From: Pseudozyma flocculosa PF-1
Lineage: Eukaryota; Basidiomycota; Ustilaginomycetes; Ustilaginales; Ustilaginaceae
Reading direction: 5' to 3'
Assembly: GCF_000417875.1 (NCBI RefSeq)
Contig: NW_006920880.1
Coordinates: 564,260 to 628,259 of the forward strand
Length of the DNA: 64,000 nt
Position numbers and translations under genes: made by a program. Under the pieces are notes generated by a model. It ran no database searches. It saw only the letters and a list, made by a program, of their open reading frames with translations, and was not told the origin of the DNA. Of the stretch, positions 1-12,172 are shown piece by piece; the first letter of the stretch is position 1, and each line of letters starts with the position of its first letter.

Positions 1-126
1 CCCGATTTCGACTCCCCCCCCACGCTGGTGGTGACTGCGGCGGAGGCGACGGCGGCGGTGAGCTGATGCGAGCGAGTCTGTTCCTGTTCCTTTGGCGCTT
101 CCCGCCACGACGACCGACCGAACCAG

Positions 127-1281
127 GTTCATTGGCGAGGAGAGCTGGGCGGCTGGCGAGGAGAATCAGCTGACCGACGAGCCCACCTGGATCATTGACC
201 CGTGAGTAGTGGCGGCGGCCTCGTCTGTGTCGTCGAGCACCAGCCCGGCGGTGTTCGCACTCTTGGACTGACGGGTCTCCTCGCTCCCGCTCCCACTTCG
301 CCCCCGCAGCATCGATGGCACCACCAACTTCGTCCACGGCTTGTGAGTAAGACTGGCGGATCGGCATCGCCCGCTCGTCCAGCTCAACTTCGGCTGACGC
401 GCGCCATCGCTTCCCCCGGCCTGCGGTGTCCTCTCACCTCTGCCTTCGCTTGCCTGCTGCTTGGCCCTCCCGCAGCCCCTTTACCTGCATCTCGATCGGC
501 TTCGTCTACCGCAAGGAGCCCGTGATCGGCGTCATCTACGCGCCGTTCCTCGAGCACCTCTACCACGGCCTCAAGGGATCCGGCTCGTACATCTCGACGC
601 CGCAGCACCCGGCGCCGCGCAGGCTTCCCCTCGCCGAGCCCCTGCCGCTGCCCTCGCTGCGCCAGGCCCTCGTCGCCTTCGAGTGGGGCTCGGACAGGAA
701 GAGCGACATCCTGGCCAAGAAGCTGCGCAGCTTCCAGCGCATCACGGGCGACTCGGACGGCGGCGTCGAGGGCGGCCAGATGGTCCAGGGCGTCAGGTCC
801 ATGGGCTCCGCCGCTCTCAACTTTGCAAACGTCGCCGCCGGATCCCTCGACCTCTACTGGGAGATCGGTTGCTGGGCCTGGGACGTCTGCGCCGGCATCG
901 TCATCGCAAAGGAGGCGTGAGTCACCCTATCTCTCTCTCTCTCGGGGTTAAACGGGCTGACGCGGCGGAGCGGCGAACCGAACACTGACGACTATTCGAT
1001 TCTCTCCTCCCCCTTCCTCCTGTTCCTCGCCCCCGCGTGCGCCTCGCCCCCCTCTACGCAGCGGTTGCGCCGTCGTCGGATCGCGCGATGCCGCCCTGGC
1101 CAGCCTGTCGTCGTCGGCCGCCGAGGGGCAGAGGTTCAACGACATCCCGCCCGAGCTCCTCACGGGCCGCAAGTACGTCGTCGTGCGCGCCATCGCCGAC
1201 ACCGAGTCGGAAACGGGCGTCGACGCGCAAAAGAGGACCATCAAGACCTTTTACGACGCCGTCGATGAGTGGGACCCTTGA
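127..1281 (+). CDS. Inositol monophosphatase family protein, 5' end missing
   Basis: Likely dephosphorylates myo-inositol monophosphate to free inositol in the cytosol, using Mg2+. Visible exons are 127-201, 310-342, 476-916 and 1062-1281, joined by GTGAGT-type introns with phases that match. The spliced product contains the metal-binding signature WIIDPIDGTTNFVHGF across the first three exons and the second signature WEIGCWAWDVCAG in the third, preceded by FIGEES. These are the three hallmark motifs of the family. It ends EWDP at a TGA. The start codon and N-terminal third lie upstream of the window; bases 1-126 hold an intron end and perhaps part of another exon that I could not phase. The related quinate-cluster phosphatase-like proteins (QutG type) share these motifs, so the exact substrate is inferred. 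The 3' end faces the bHLH gene across about 256 bases. Confidence 0.88.
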
Positions 1282-1537
1282 GCGGGCGATGCCTCGCCGT
1301 ACGACCAGGCAGGCCTTGCCATCCTACAGGGTGGTGGGTGTCGAATTTCGATCGGTGACTACCTGGGACAAAGAAGGCTGCTGTACATCGACGGTCAGGG
1401 CGGAGAGACAATGGAGCGTAGACGGAGCGTTGCAAAAGTAGCGAGATACGGGTCGGAAGAAATGCGCGGCAGCGGTAGCAGGCCGGTGGCATGCAAGGCG
1501 GTCAACAGAGGCAGGGCTCCCCCGCACCTCGGCCCGC
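1282..1537. other. Convergent 3' intergenic spacer
   Basis: This is a short spacer between the stop of the inositol monophosphatase gene and the stop of the bHLH gene on the other strand. It must hold both 3' untranslated regions. I see no gene or clear structured element in it. Confidence 0.6.
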
Positions 1538-4257
1538 CTATTGCGAGGTGTCCATGCCGGCGGCGCCAGACGGCTGTATCGCCGCCGAGTCCTCGTCCAT
1601 GTTGCAGGCCGACGGTTTCTGATCGCCGTGGTCGGTGGCCGGTCCATCGGCGCTCTGGCTGTGCCCGGGCGCGGCCTTTTGGGCGACCCACGCGGTCCCC
1701 TTGCCGGTCATGACGGGATCCTCGGCGGGCGGAAGGCCAAGCTGCTGCCGCAGGTCGGCAATCTCGCGTCGGCAGATGGCCAGCGCTTCGTCCCGCCGGC
1801 CGAGCCGCCTGCTGAGCCGGATGAGGTACTCGTTGCTGTGCCTCAGCAGCGCCACCTTCGAGATGGCCTTGTTGGCACTGCGCGCCGTCTCGGCATCGCC
1901 GACGTCGGCGAGATCAAACTGCTCCACCGTCTGGTCCTCGGCGGCGCCATCGGGGCCGAGCAGCGAGCCGGCGGGCGCATCCTCGTCGAGCGTGATGGCG
2001 GGTAGTAGCCCGCGCAGCTCGTCGAAGCAGAACTTGAGGCTGTCTCGGCGCTTCTGCTCGGCCGCCTTGTGCGAGGTGCGCCGCGATTCGAGGCCGCCTG
2101 CCGACTTGTACGACATCCACGCTTCACGGTCCGCGGGTGCCAACCCGCCCGGCTGGATGGGTAGTCCGCCGTTGGGCAAAATCTGCTGCAGGTTGCCGTG
2201 CGGTCCAGTCCCGCCGCCGTTGCTGGTGTTGGCGAGGTTGAATGTGACCTTGGGCGCGGACTGCGAGCTGCTTCCGACATAGGGGGCGATGTTGGTGTAC
2301 TGCTGCTGCTGCTCGCCATCGGCCTTGCCCTTGCCCTTGACCGAGGTCTGGGCGCGCATGCCAGGAGAAGGTGCGAGGTTCTGGAGGCTGCTCCGCTTGC
2401 TCTCCATGGGTCGGATGCCCATGATTGACCCGGGAGTCATTGGCTTGGACGTCGGAGCGGGCGGGGGCGGCATGCTCCCGCCCCCGAGATCAATGGGAGA
2501 TGGCGTCGAGGAAGTACCCTCGCTATGCCCCGCCTCGATCGAGTGATGCCGAGAGTGGTTGCGCGAGTCCGACTCGGACAGCGAGGTCCTCCTCGAGCTC
2601 GGCACGGATGTGGCGCTGCCGTTGGCGAGCGAGGCGGCCGCCGAAGCGTTGCCGACCGACTCGCGCTTCTTTCTGCCGCCGTTGGTGTTCTGCGTGGGCT
2701 TGATGAGGGGCGACGGGCGAACCTTGTTGGCGCGCGCCTCGGCCGTCGTGCTCCGGTTCTTTCGGATCTTTGAGCCCGAGTTGCCCGACTTGCCGATCAG
2801 CGCGAGCGGCGATGCAGTTGGCGTGTTGCCAGCGATGGCATTAAAGGCGGGCGAAGCCGTCACGCTGGATGGCTGGTGCTGCTGCACCTGCTGGTGGGCC
2901 GCGTGAGCCATCTGTGCGGGTGGCAGCAGGATCTCGCCAAGCGAGGGCGGCTGTGGTCCGAGCGCCGGTGATGTGAGGGGCGAAAAGAGCTCGTGCATCA
3001 CGATGCCGGTGCTGGCGTTGGAAAAGACGCTGGCCGGCGTGACCGCTGGAGACTCGACGGGCGTGTACTGTGTCTGCCGCGTGCGAAGGGTTCGGAGATG
3101 CAACGTCAGCGCATTTGCACGCTCTGGGCGACTCAGGTGGACACGATCGTGGTGCTCACCATAATGGGATGCGTCGACATCGCCTGCGAGCCGACAGGCA
3201 TATTGAGAGGCGACATGAAGCTGTTCTGGCCGGGCGGGCAGCTGGCATTGTTGAAGGCGCCCGAGTTGAGCGGTGTCATGAGCCCGTACTGAGCTAGGGC
3301 AGACGGGTCGTCGGAACTGCCGGACCCCGACATCGGCACCCCTCCTCGCCACTGGTTCTGCTGCGCAGCGTTGAGGTGATCTTGCGCGCCTGCGGCCTGC
3401 GGATTGTTGCTGCCGGCCAGGACGTTCTGCAGGGCGGCGAGGAAGCTCGTCTGCTGGTTCTGGGGAAGGTCGGCGCCGAGGTTGGACAGGACGCTCTGGC
3501 CCATCTGAGCAATGTTGATCTGCCCTGCGCCGCTTCCGCCGCCCGGCTGCTGCTGCTGCTGATTTTGTTGGGCCTGCTGCATGCGCTGAAGCTGTTCGAG
3601 CTGCTGCTTGAGAAGGGCGGTCTGCATGTTCTGGATCCTCTCGGAGCGCTCCTTTTCCATGAGCATCCTCTGGAGATCCGCGATGCTCAGCTGCGGCAGC
3701 ATGCCTTGCTGCTGCTGATGTTGCGACGGCGACTGCTGGTCTGAACCGCCGTGCTGCTGCTGCTGCTGCTGAAGGTGAGGCTGCGAGTGCTGCTGCTGGT
3801 GCTGGTGCTGGTGCTGCTGGTGCTGCTGGTGCTGCTGGTGCTGCTGCAGGTAGCTGCTGTACTGGGCCTCGGCGCCCGAGGAATTCTGCCGGGGCCGGTT
3901 GTCGGCGGCCTGGGACATGAGGCTGGCGCCCGCCGACTGTGGACTCGCCGACTTTTCAAAATTGTTGCGGTTGAGCGAGAGGGGCGAGGATGTGTGGCTG
4001 GACTGAAGGTGGGAGGAGGGGAGGATGTCGGAGCGGGTCAGGTTCGAGGGGCTAGGGTGGTGGCTGGCGTGCGCCGACGAGGTGCCCTCGGAGCCGGGAT
4101 GCGACGTGGCCGGCTGCGCAAAGATCGAGATGTCTTCGAGGCCCGAAGGGAGGGAAAAGTCGGTCGAGCCAAAGTCGAAGCTGTCCATGGCAAAGTTGGC
4201 GCTGGGGGTGCCGGTATTGTGGCCCTGAGAGTGGAGCGCGGGGCTGTTCTGCATCAT
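1538..4257 (-). CDS. bHLH transcription factor with glutamine/histidine-rich N-terminal half
   Basis: A nuclear DNA-binding regulator. Exons are 4257-3160 and 3073-1538 with an 86-base intron; the product is about 877 residues. The C-terminal part (about residues 690-785) holds a basic region SHKAAEQKRRDSL followed by helix 1 (FDELRGLLPAI) and helix 2 (NKAISKVALLRHSNEYLIRL), then a leucine-containing helix. The basic region has His, Glu and Arg at the spacing that reads a CACGTG-type E-box, so such a target is inferred. The loop between the helices is about 45 residues, Asp/Glu rich and much longer than usual. Residues about 140-240 are Gln/His tracts encoded by CAG/CAC repeats. The reading frame continues upstream of 4257 only to a GTG, and a CAG acceptor-like site lies just upstream, so a 5' untranslated intron is possible. 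Orthology to a named factor is not claimed. Confidence 0.85.
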
Positions 4258-4794
4258 TGCTCTTGTCTGCGGCGGCACAGAGGACCGGGGGGCCCTTGCG
4301 CTATCGCAAATGCTACTGCTGCTGCCAGATTCGACTGGTACGGATGAGCCGTTCGAGCGAGCGAGGTCGGGAATAGACCCGAAACAAGGGAGCAGCCAAG
4401 CAGGATGGCGACAGATGCTCCGCTGCGGTGAAGTTGCGGTCGGACCGATGCCGAGGGTGCGTGCGGTTGAGATGCCTCGACTGTAAGCGGCGCGGCTGTG
4501 CTAGCTGTAGTGGCTTAGCGGGGAGGGTGATGATTCGAGGGCCTACGTCGTTTTCTATGAACAAGGACGAAGGAAGAAGTTGGACGAGATGGCGCGGGTA
4601 TCGATGGTGGTGCGGGTGTAAGCGTGCGGGGGGGGCGTCGTCGTCGAGGATGATGGGGGCGAAGCGACGGGGCGGGCTTCATCGGGCGCCCGCAATCGGC
4701 CGCTTGCCTGCCGGCCTGGCCTGGCTGGCAGCCCCTGCCCCGCCTGCGCCGGGGCTGGCCCGGCTGCACGCGAAGCTGCTCCGAGAAAAAAGCA

Positions 4795-4871
4795 NNNNNN
4801 NNNNNNNNNNNNNNNNNNNNNNNNNNNNNNNNNNNNNNNNNNNNNNNNNNNNNNNNNNNNNNNNNNNNNNN
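4795..4871. other. Assembly gap (run of N)
   Basis: Seventy-seven consecutive N, with further single N at 4874, 4881 and 4891. The flanking sequence is GC-rich with short CTGGC/GCCTG repeats, which probably caused the assembly failure. The true length is unknown. Confidence 0.99.
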
Positions 4872-5125
4872 CGNGGCAGCNCAGCGGCCCNCCCGCCTGG
4901 CCTGCTTTGCCGCTCTCGAGCGGGTCGACGCCTCGACACTCCGCTTCCTTCTCTGCGGTGCAACTGCAAGCGCGCAGTCCTCGCCTTGCTTCGCTGCTTG
5001 CTCCTGCTTTGTTGCTTGCTTCTTGCGTGACCCGCCCTCATCTCTGGTGGCCGCAACTGCAACCTCGAGACTGCTCCTCCCCCTAGCTGTCGAGTGCACC
5101 GAGACTCTCTGATTTCTGTCACAGC

Positions 5126-5235
5126 AGGTCAGCAGGCAAGCAGGCAAGCAGGCAGTCAGTCAGGCGGGTGAGCATGGCGCTGCAAGCCTGGCCAGACATG
5201 GCAACGCAACCGGGCAGGCAGGCAGGCAGGGAGGA
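5126..5235. repeat. GGCA/GCAA tetranucleotide-rich tract
   Basis: Imperfect arrays of GCAGGCAA and GGCAGGCA words occur around 5126-5165 and again around 5213-5232. The same word type recurs near 36080-36165 in another gene-free region. It looks like slippage-derived simple sequence rather than a mobile element. Confidence 0.7.
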
Positions 5236-7740
5236 CGTACGTGGCTTTCCCGAAAAGTGGGGGGCCGCCCACGGTTTCGAGGTGAAACCGCGCTCTGCGT
5301 TGGCGGGACGATGTACGAAAATTTCAGCAGGCCGGGGCAGGCAGCAGATCTCGCGCGAAGTCGGCGCCTCGACCTCAAAACCCCTTTCACGCTTGCACTG
5401 AGCCTGCCTGCGCCGCTCTGCCGCCGTCGCCGTCGCCGTCCCGCAAATAGACGTGTACGGCCATAGACGAGGGGTCCATCTCGGATCTACCGCCTAGCCA
5501 AACAGCGAGCGCAAACTCGACCTACCGGTACCTAGCCTGCTTGCACCTCGCCCTGTCGATCGACGTGTGCTGACCCCTACAGGCGCTGCCGTTCTTCGGA
5601 AGCTTTTCGGAGACATCGCGGAGGGAGCTCGATGGCTCCGCCCGTCGGCGAGGTCCCGGGCAAACTAACAACGACGCGTGCCAGGAGGTCGGTCTGCGGC
5701 CGCAAGCTGAGGCTAGGTGACTCGCCCAAGTCGGAGCGTTGCCGTCGCAGGCGTGGGCAGGTACGGCAGAGCGACAAGCTTGCAAGCACGCACGCACGCA
5801 CGCAGCACAAAGCAGGGCAACGCGATGTCGAGCCTTGTTTGCGCCGGGTACAGGAGTACCGGTCGGGCGACCCTTGCTTGCTTGCTTGTCCATTGTCGGC
5901 ACCGGCGTCCCTAGGCCAGGACGAGGAGCGTACCTAGCCGCGCGAGTTTGCCGGGACTGGCTGTCGCCCCCGCCTGCATCGTCGGGGCACGCTCGCCCAC
6001 CCACCCACAAACGGGGAGCAGGATGCGGAGCGTTGCGGCTTCGCCACCCACCTCATTGTCCGTGGCCGTGCCTGCCGACTACCTACCACTCTGAGCCAGG
6101 CAGGGCGGAGGTGAGGCCGCGCGCACAGCTCTAATTATCGGCGCCCGGGCCGGACATCCTCCTTAGCCTATTCAAGGGGGATATTGGACGCACGGCGATG
6201 AGGTGGACCAGTCGAGTGGAAGACTCGCGCCCCCGCGGGCTGCGGCTCGTTCCGTTCCTCCTCAGCGCTCGACCATAGAGAACAGCCCTGCTCAACCTCT
6301 TGTCGCCGCAACGCGATGTGGCAATGGGCCCAACCTCGTCGTCGTAGACCAGTTCATGCCATGCCGATTCGTATCCATCGACGTCCATACCTACCGTACC
6401 TCTGGTTCGGACCTGGCCACGATCGGACGCCCGTCGAAGCCGACAATGGAACCACGCACGCACCTCGCAAGGAGAAATATGGCGCACATCCTCTCAAACG
6501 AGAGAACCACGACGACGTTCGTCGGAAGCCCTGCTTGCTTTGCTTCTGCGCTTGCCCGTGCGTGCTCCAGCTTCGATGCACCGTGTGCAGGCGACCGGGC
6601 ACAGCACGTCTGCGGCGGCGACGACGACGTGGCGAGGTGTCGGTCGGCCGTTGCGCTGCGCAGTCCGACTTTGCCGATGGTCGGCCGGACGCCGTCGCAT
6701 CGCATGGCCTGCCGGGCTGGAGGCCTGCGGCGAAAAGGCGGAAAGTTCCTGACGACGGCATGAATCCAACGACAAGAAGAAAGCTCAGCAGGTCAGGCAA
6801 GCACGCCGGCCTGCCGGACGACAACGCGCGGGCTTGCGTCCGCCGCCTTCGCTGCGCCCGTCGCTTCCTTTCGAGATTCCGTCCGCCACACTTCTCTTGG
6901 CATCCGGCGGTGATGATAGGTGTTGGTGCCGATGAGATCGCCGTCGTCGAAGACGCCAGCTAGTGGACGTCGGTCGGTCCTGATTGGACGATTGCTCGAC
7001 GCCTCCGCCCCCCCACGCAGCCGCCACGCGACAAGACGAACAAAGGCCAGGAGGCCAGGCCAGGCCAGGCGCGAATTTCCAATTGCGCCGCCACCGACGT
7101 CCGGTCCGCCGGCGCCGGCATTCTTTGTCCTCCCACGAGCCGCCGCAAGAGACACCCTCAAGCGTAGGATCTCGTCCAGCTCGTAACCGACTCGATTTCG
7201 ACCTGTCGCAACGGTGACGAGAAGAGCAGGTAGAGCAGCTTCGTCACAGCCTCTCGTGGCTCACAGCGGGCCCGAACGTGAGAGAGCTGTTTGGCTGTAC
7301 CGTGACGCCTTTCGGTGCGGCAGTCGATCGAGCAGACCGACCGTACCTGGAGCATCCTGCGCCATCGCCAGTCTGGATGTCTTGGGCTCGGCTGAACTTC
7401 CTTCGCCACCGCCGCATCTCGACGGGATCGACCAGCCACCTACCAGGCTGTCTGTCTTGGCGGCCGTTGTGCGGCCGGAGACACGGCCTCGTCGGCACCG
7501 GTAAGCTTCATGCTGCCAGCCCCCGCAGCCGGTCCCACGGACTCCGACCACCTGTGCAGGCCAGGCTTCTGTAGGCCAGACGATCCGCTCGCTTCGCTCG
7601 TCCAACGATCCAAACGACAGGTGCAAGCAGTGCGAAGGGGGGCCGTTGGGACAGGTCGTGTGACTTGTGCCACACGATCAGGCTACATTGTCATGGCCCC
7701 GCGATGCATGGTTGGCACCCCCCCTCTCGCGCCGACGCGA

Positions 7741-9004
7741 TCATTGGTTCGGGCTGTTCGGCGAGGACAGAGGCCGCAGTATGGCAGGCGCCGCCCGAGG
7801 TTTGCAACAAGGTCAGCATGGATCGTGGGAAATCGGCGAGCGTTGACGCTCGTGAAATCTCCTGTGGAAGGCGTGCCCGCCATGCCGCCGACGACACCTC
7901 TTCGCCGAGCAGAGACGGTCGCAAGGGGCATCGCGGACACATGTCGAGCCGCCGTGGAAAGTCGACGAGTGTCAGTACTCACCAGTCAGACGACCAGTGC
8001 CCCGCCTGGCCGCATTTGAAGCATTCGCCGCTCCGAGACCCTCCTCCGCCGCCGCCACTGCGACCGCCTCTCGACTTCCCGCCGCGTCCGCGTCCGCGCC
8101 CGCTGCTGCCAGAGGACCGATTGCCCGAGTTCGGGTTGGGACAGTCGCTCGCCCAATGCCCTTCTTTGCCGCACTGGAAGCAGGATCCTGCCCCGCCCGC
8201 TGGTGCACCGCCAGAGCGCGCGGCCGTCGGGCCGGACTCTTCGTCCACCCACTCAAAGAAACGGCACCTGGTTTGGGTGATGGATGCGCCCATGTCAGCT
8301 GGAACGTCCGATGGCCCATGTCTGCCCGCTCGTCCGCTCGCTCGTCGAGCTGGTCGCGAAAAGCGTCGCCCGTCTGCTCACCTCAAGCGGACCGCCTCCT
8401 TTGTGCAACTGTAGAACTTGCGCCCCTTGTTTGGGCCGTCCTTGTTGACCGTCTGCAGTTTGGCCTCGAGGTCGCACTCGCAGCGCGGAGCGCCCGACTC
8501 GCGCGCCCGGGATTCCGTCCGCGCATGCATTCTCGAGATCCAGCTGGTGCTCGTCTCCTCTGAAGCAGGCTAAACAGCAGGCGGGCGAGCGTGGCGTTCG
8601 TCAGCGCAAAGAGGGACATGAGTAGGACAAAACGGTCAGAGTCGATGATCCCGGGGCGGGGGAACCAAGGCGGCCAGAACGCACCTGTGCTCTCTTGGCT
8701 GGAGTCACCCTGCTGGGTCCCTCGCCGTTCCGGCCGCTCGACGGCCCGTCGCTCCACTCGAAAAAGTCGCACCTGCCCTCGTCCATGCGCTTCGGGCAGG
8801 ACCTGAACTTGCGCCCAGTATTTGGGCCCTCCTTGACGACCGTGCGCTCGACGCTCGGCAGGCCACAGTCGCATGGCTGGTCCGAGGACGCGAGTCCAGA
8901 CGGCGCACCGGTCCCACGGCCAACGTTGCTGGACAACGCCGCCCCTGCTCCGCGGCGTCGGACCGCAGGCACCATCGGGGCGTCATTATCGCCGTCGCTG
9001 GGGT

Positions 9005-9036
<32 letters not shown>

Positions 9037-12000
9037 TCGCGTGCTGTTCAGATGCATGGAAGGGAGATGGCGGCGAGGTGAATTCTCATGTCAGCGAGAT
9101 CTGGGAGCGTCGGCAAAGCCGTTGGCCCGGTCTAGCAGCTCACCTCTGGTAGCGCTGCTCGCAGGTGCTGCGCGAGGGCGTCGTGCTGCCGCTTTCCCCC
9201 GGCCCCTCGTCGCCGTGCCCCGTGTGGACGAGCCTCGTGCGGCCCCCCGAGTCGCAGTGCTGGCGCCTCTGCGAGCGCCGCCGCGACCAGGAGCCGGCCG
9301 AGGGTCCGGATCCGGCCCCCTGAAGTCCTCGTCGTTGAAGTCGTCATCGCCATCGTCCCCGCCGTCGCCGTCGTCGAGCAGCTGCGCAGCCATTGCTTCC
9401 TGACCTGCGTTGGGGTCTCGCAGATACCTTGTGACGGCCTGTTGGGAGAGAGGGTGAAAAAGAGAAGCCGCTCAGCACCGATCGCTGAGCAACGACGGCG
9501 GTGTGCGCTGCGGCAGCCCTCACCTCGACGATCGTGTTAAAGTCCCGCTTTGCCATGGCGTAGACTGCTCGATACTCCTCGATGCTTTCGTTGATAGTCT
9601 CCTGCTTAGTCCTCTGGCCGGCGCAGATGAGCGACATGCGGTACTCAGTCTAACAGCGGGAGAGAGGATATATTCGCCCGTCTTAGCATGTCGTGATCGA
9701 GGGTGGCACGGGCGCGTCGAGGATTGCCGCAACTGCTCACCTCGCGGCGCAGCAGAGGCTTGCTCAGGCTCTTTTCAAAGTTGATCCGGTTGTAGCCCTC
9801 GACCAGGCCGATGCCGAGCGTCGAGGGGACGAGGTACGTGCTGCGTCCCTCCTGCACCTTCATGACGTAGTTGCGATCGATGACCTTGGCGATGTGCTCG
9901 GCGATGGTGGCGTCGGTGCCTGGCAGATCCGCAGCGTTCCGGAGTCGGCGCGCCCGCAGTCAGCACGCGACAGAAGCGCGCAGATGGTCTGGCTCCGTCT
10001 GGTGCTCACCTATCCCGTTCTTGTCCATGAGGTTGACCAGGTCGGCCTCCGTCAGCAGCTTGGGACGGCTCGTCGCGCCTTCCTTGAGTTCGCACGAGGT
10101 CGGGAGAAACTGTTCGCCCTCGAAAAACTCGGGCAAGATGGTTCCTTCCCATCGCTCGTACGTGCACACCTCGAGAAAGTTTCTCTGCTGGACGATGAGG
10201 CCTGCATGTGCGGGGGACGAGGCAGAAGAGCCACCAGCGGGTGAGAGGTTGTCGGTACGCTGAAGGCTTCCAACCCTACGCAGGCTCACCAGAGGCTCGG
10301 AAGATCTCCTGAGCGATGTCGATCTCGACCGTCGTCTGTCGCCCGAGGGCGTCCTTCCAGCAGCTTCCGAGGAAGCGTCTCGTCACGTAGTCGTAGACGC
10401 GCTTCTCGTCGCCGTTGAGGCCGTTGGCGTGCGCCGTCGGATGGATAGGGGGGTGCGCCTTGTCGTTCTTTTTGCCGTTGCGCGGGCGCTCGAACTCGCC
10501 GTCGACCAGACGCTGTGCGATGGCGCCCCACTGCGTGTCGTTCGTCTGCTTGGCGATCAGGGTCTGAAAGTCGAAGTCCTTGTCGTACTGGTCCGTCTCT
10601 GTTCGAGGGTACGACAGGAAGCCCTTTTGGTAGAGCGACTCGGCCGCCTGGAGGAGACAGCAGCACGCGAAGGCCAACACGAGTCGAGCGGCGCTGCACG
10701 TGTCAGGACCTCGTGCATCCGTCTCGTGCCGCAGCATCTCGGACTCACGTCGAGGATCTTCTTCGGAGCGAGGCGCAGCAGCCTCGATCCGGACTTTTGC
10801 AGCTCGACTGTGGTCAGCGGATACGGCTTCCACTTCTTGGTCTGCTTGCTGTTCACTTTCCTGACCGTCGCAAGCGGCTCCTCGATGCAGCCTTCGAGGA
10901 GGATCTCGGCAGTGGTACGATCGAAGACGTGGCCGCGGTCCCAGAGGAAGGACACGACCTTGATGTCGGCCGGATCGTCATCGGGAGTAGGGTCGGCGCC
11001 CGCCAGGGTCCGTTGCTTTGTGACTGCGATATGCCAGAACGGCTCGGGCACAAAGTTGATGACCTTCTCGTAGCGATCGACGACGAAGCCGAGCGTCGGG
11101 AACTGGCATGGGCCTGCGGGACGCGGAGGAGGGGCGAGCAGTCCAGTAGAGTGCGCTTCAGCAACGGGACGCTGGCCACTCTAGCCAGCAGCTGCTGCAC
11201 ACATAGGCTCACCATAGCTGACCAGCTGCTTGGCGGCGTCAAGCTCGGGCACGCGAGACCGGAGGCTCATCGTCTGCATCCGGGTGAATGCTGCGCCGAT
11301 GCGAAGGTCGAGATGGATGCGCGCCTCGACGGCGTCGGCCGACAGCCAATCGAGCTCGACCGTATTCTGCGCTGCTCTGTGGATCTGACTGGAAGCCGGC
11401 AGGGCGAGAGTGGTGCGGTCCAGGCGGGTCAGTGGCTCGCTCGCTCGACCCGGAGCTGAGGGTTACGCGTGCTGAACCCTCGTCGGAGGTCACTTACTTT
11501 GCGATGATGGCGCTGAACCGCGCACGAAGTACCCGTATGTTACGGTTGACCCTCCTGCACTCTGCGACAATCTCTGCGCCGATGTGCTCGCCTTCGCGAT
11601 CGCAGTCGGTCCAGATCATGACGGCAGCAGCGCCCCGCGCCTCGGTGCGGAGGTTGAGCCCGATAGCGGCTCCGTCCTTGCTGACCCGCGTCTCGATCGG
11701 CGCATCGAAGAGCGTGGCGGGATCGCACGAGTACCACTTGCGGTGGTCCTCGCCAAAGTCGATCTCGGTCAGGTGGCCTCTGACCGAGGTCATGGTCATG
11801 TCGACGGTGCCGCCAAAGTCGGGCAGCCGGTATTGGAAGTCATAGTTGCGGCAGTACTTGTCTCTCCCTGGCCTCTGCGCGGGCATCGAGAGTCGTCGTC
11901 GTGGGCAAGGGGCCGATCGGAGCGTCAGCGACGAGCAGCTGCAGAGGCCCGGCCGGCGAGCTGCGCACTCACATTCGTGGAGCTGTTGGACGAGAGGATC

Positions 12001-12172
12001 GAGGTGATGGATTTGGCAATCGATGCTGTGGCATGGGCATGGAGGGGGATGGAGGCCACGACAGGCGCGTTAGCAGACGTTGACCTTAACCGAGAGGGCG
12101 CTTCAGGTGCCAGCTCTGTCCTTGAAAGCCCGGCGCCGGCTCACGTTTCTCGGCCACGCAGAGGATCTTCAT
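7741..12172 (-). CDS. TOP3: DNA topoisomerase III (type IA) with two GRF and two CCHC zinc motifs
   Basis: Cleaves and passes single DNA strands; in eukaryotes it works with a RecQ helicase and Rmi1 to dissolve recombination intermediates in the nucleus. Proposed exons: 12172-12145, 12025-11973, 11874-11498, 11388-11213, 11113-10749, 10647-10290, 10201-10010, 9919-9741, 9649-9524, 9438-9144, 9043-8685, 8557-8382, 8267-7983, 7753-7741. They sum to 2982 nt, 993 residues, in frame throughout. The N-terminus MKILCVAEKPSIAKSI and TDCDREGE form the TOPRIM acidic site; the catalytic tyrosine is Tyr346 in GFLSYPRTET; SYGPCQFPTLGFVVDRY is another family block. After a Gly/Arg-rich linker and an Asp run come GRF fingers at about 774-811 and 862-905 and zinc knuckles at about 924-937 and 977-990. 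The layout resembles animal TOP3A. The exon 12 acceptor and the 13-nt last exon are the least certain parts. Confidence 0.93.

Larger units (their letters stand above)
4258..7740. other. Gene-free region with simple repeats and an assembly gap
   Basis: About 3.5 kb between the bHLH start and the topoisomerase III stop. It should contain the bHLH promoter. ORFs exist in all frames but overlap one another, lack recognisable domains and look like consequences of high GC. It carries GGCA/GCAA tetranucleotide runs near 5125-5235, a GCAC run near 5785-5810 and several TACCGG- or TACCGTAC-like words (for example a perfect TACCGGTA at 5523-5530). I see no RNA gene. Confidence 0.55.

Noticed and set aside
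3735..3850. CAG/CAC repeats considered as a noncoding microsatellite
   Set aside because: They are in frame within the bHLH gene and encode its Gln/His tract.
5100..5240. Repeat tract considered as a CRISPR-like array
   Set aside because: Units are 4-8 bp with no spacers, and the organism is clearly a eukaryote with spliceosomal introns.
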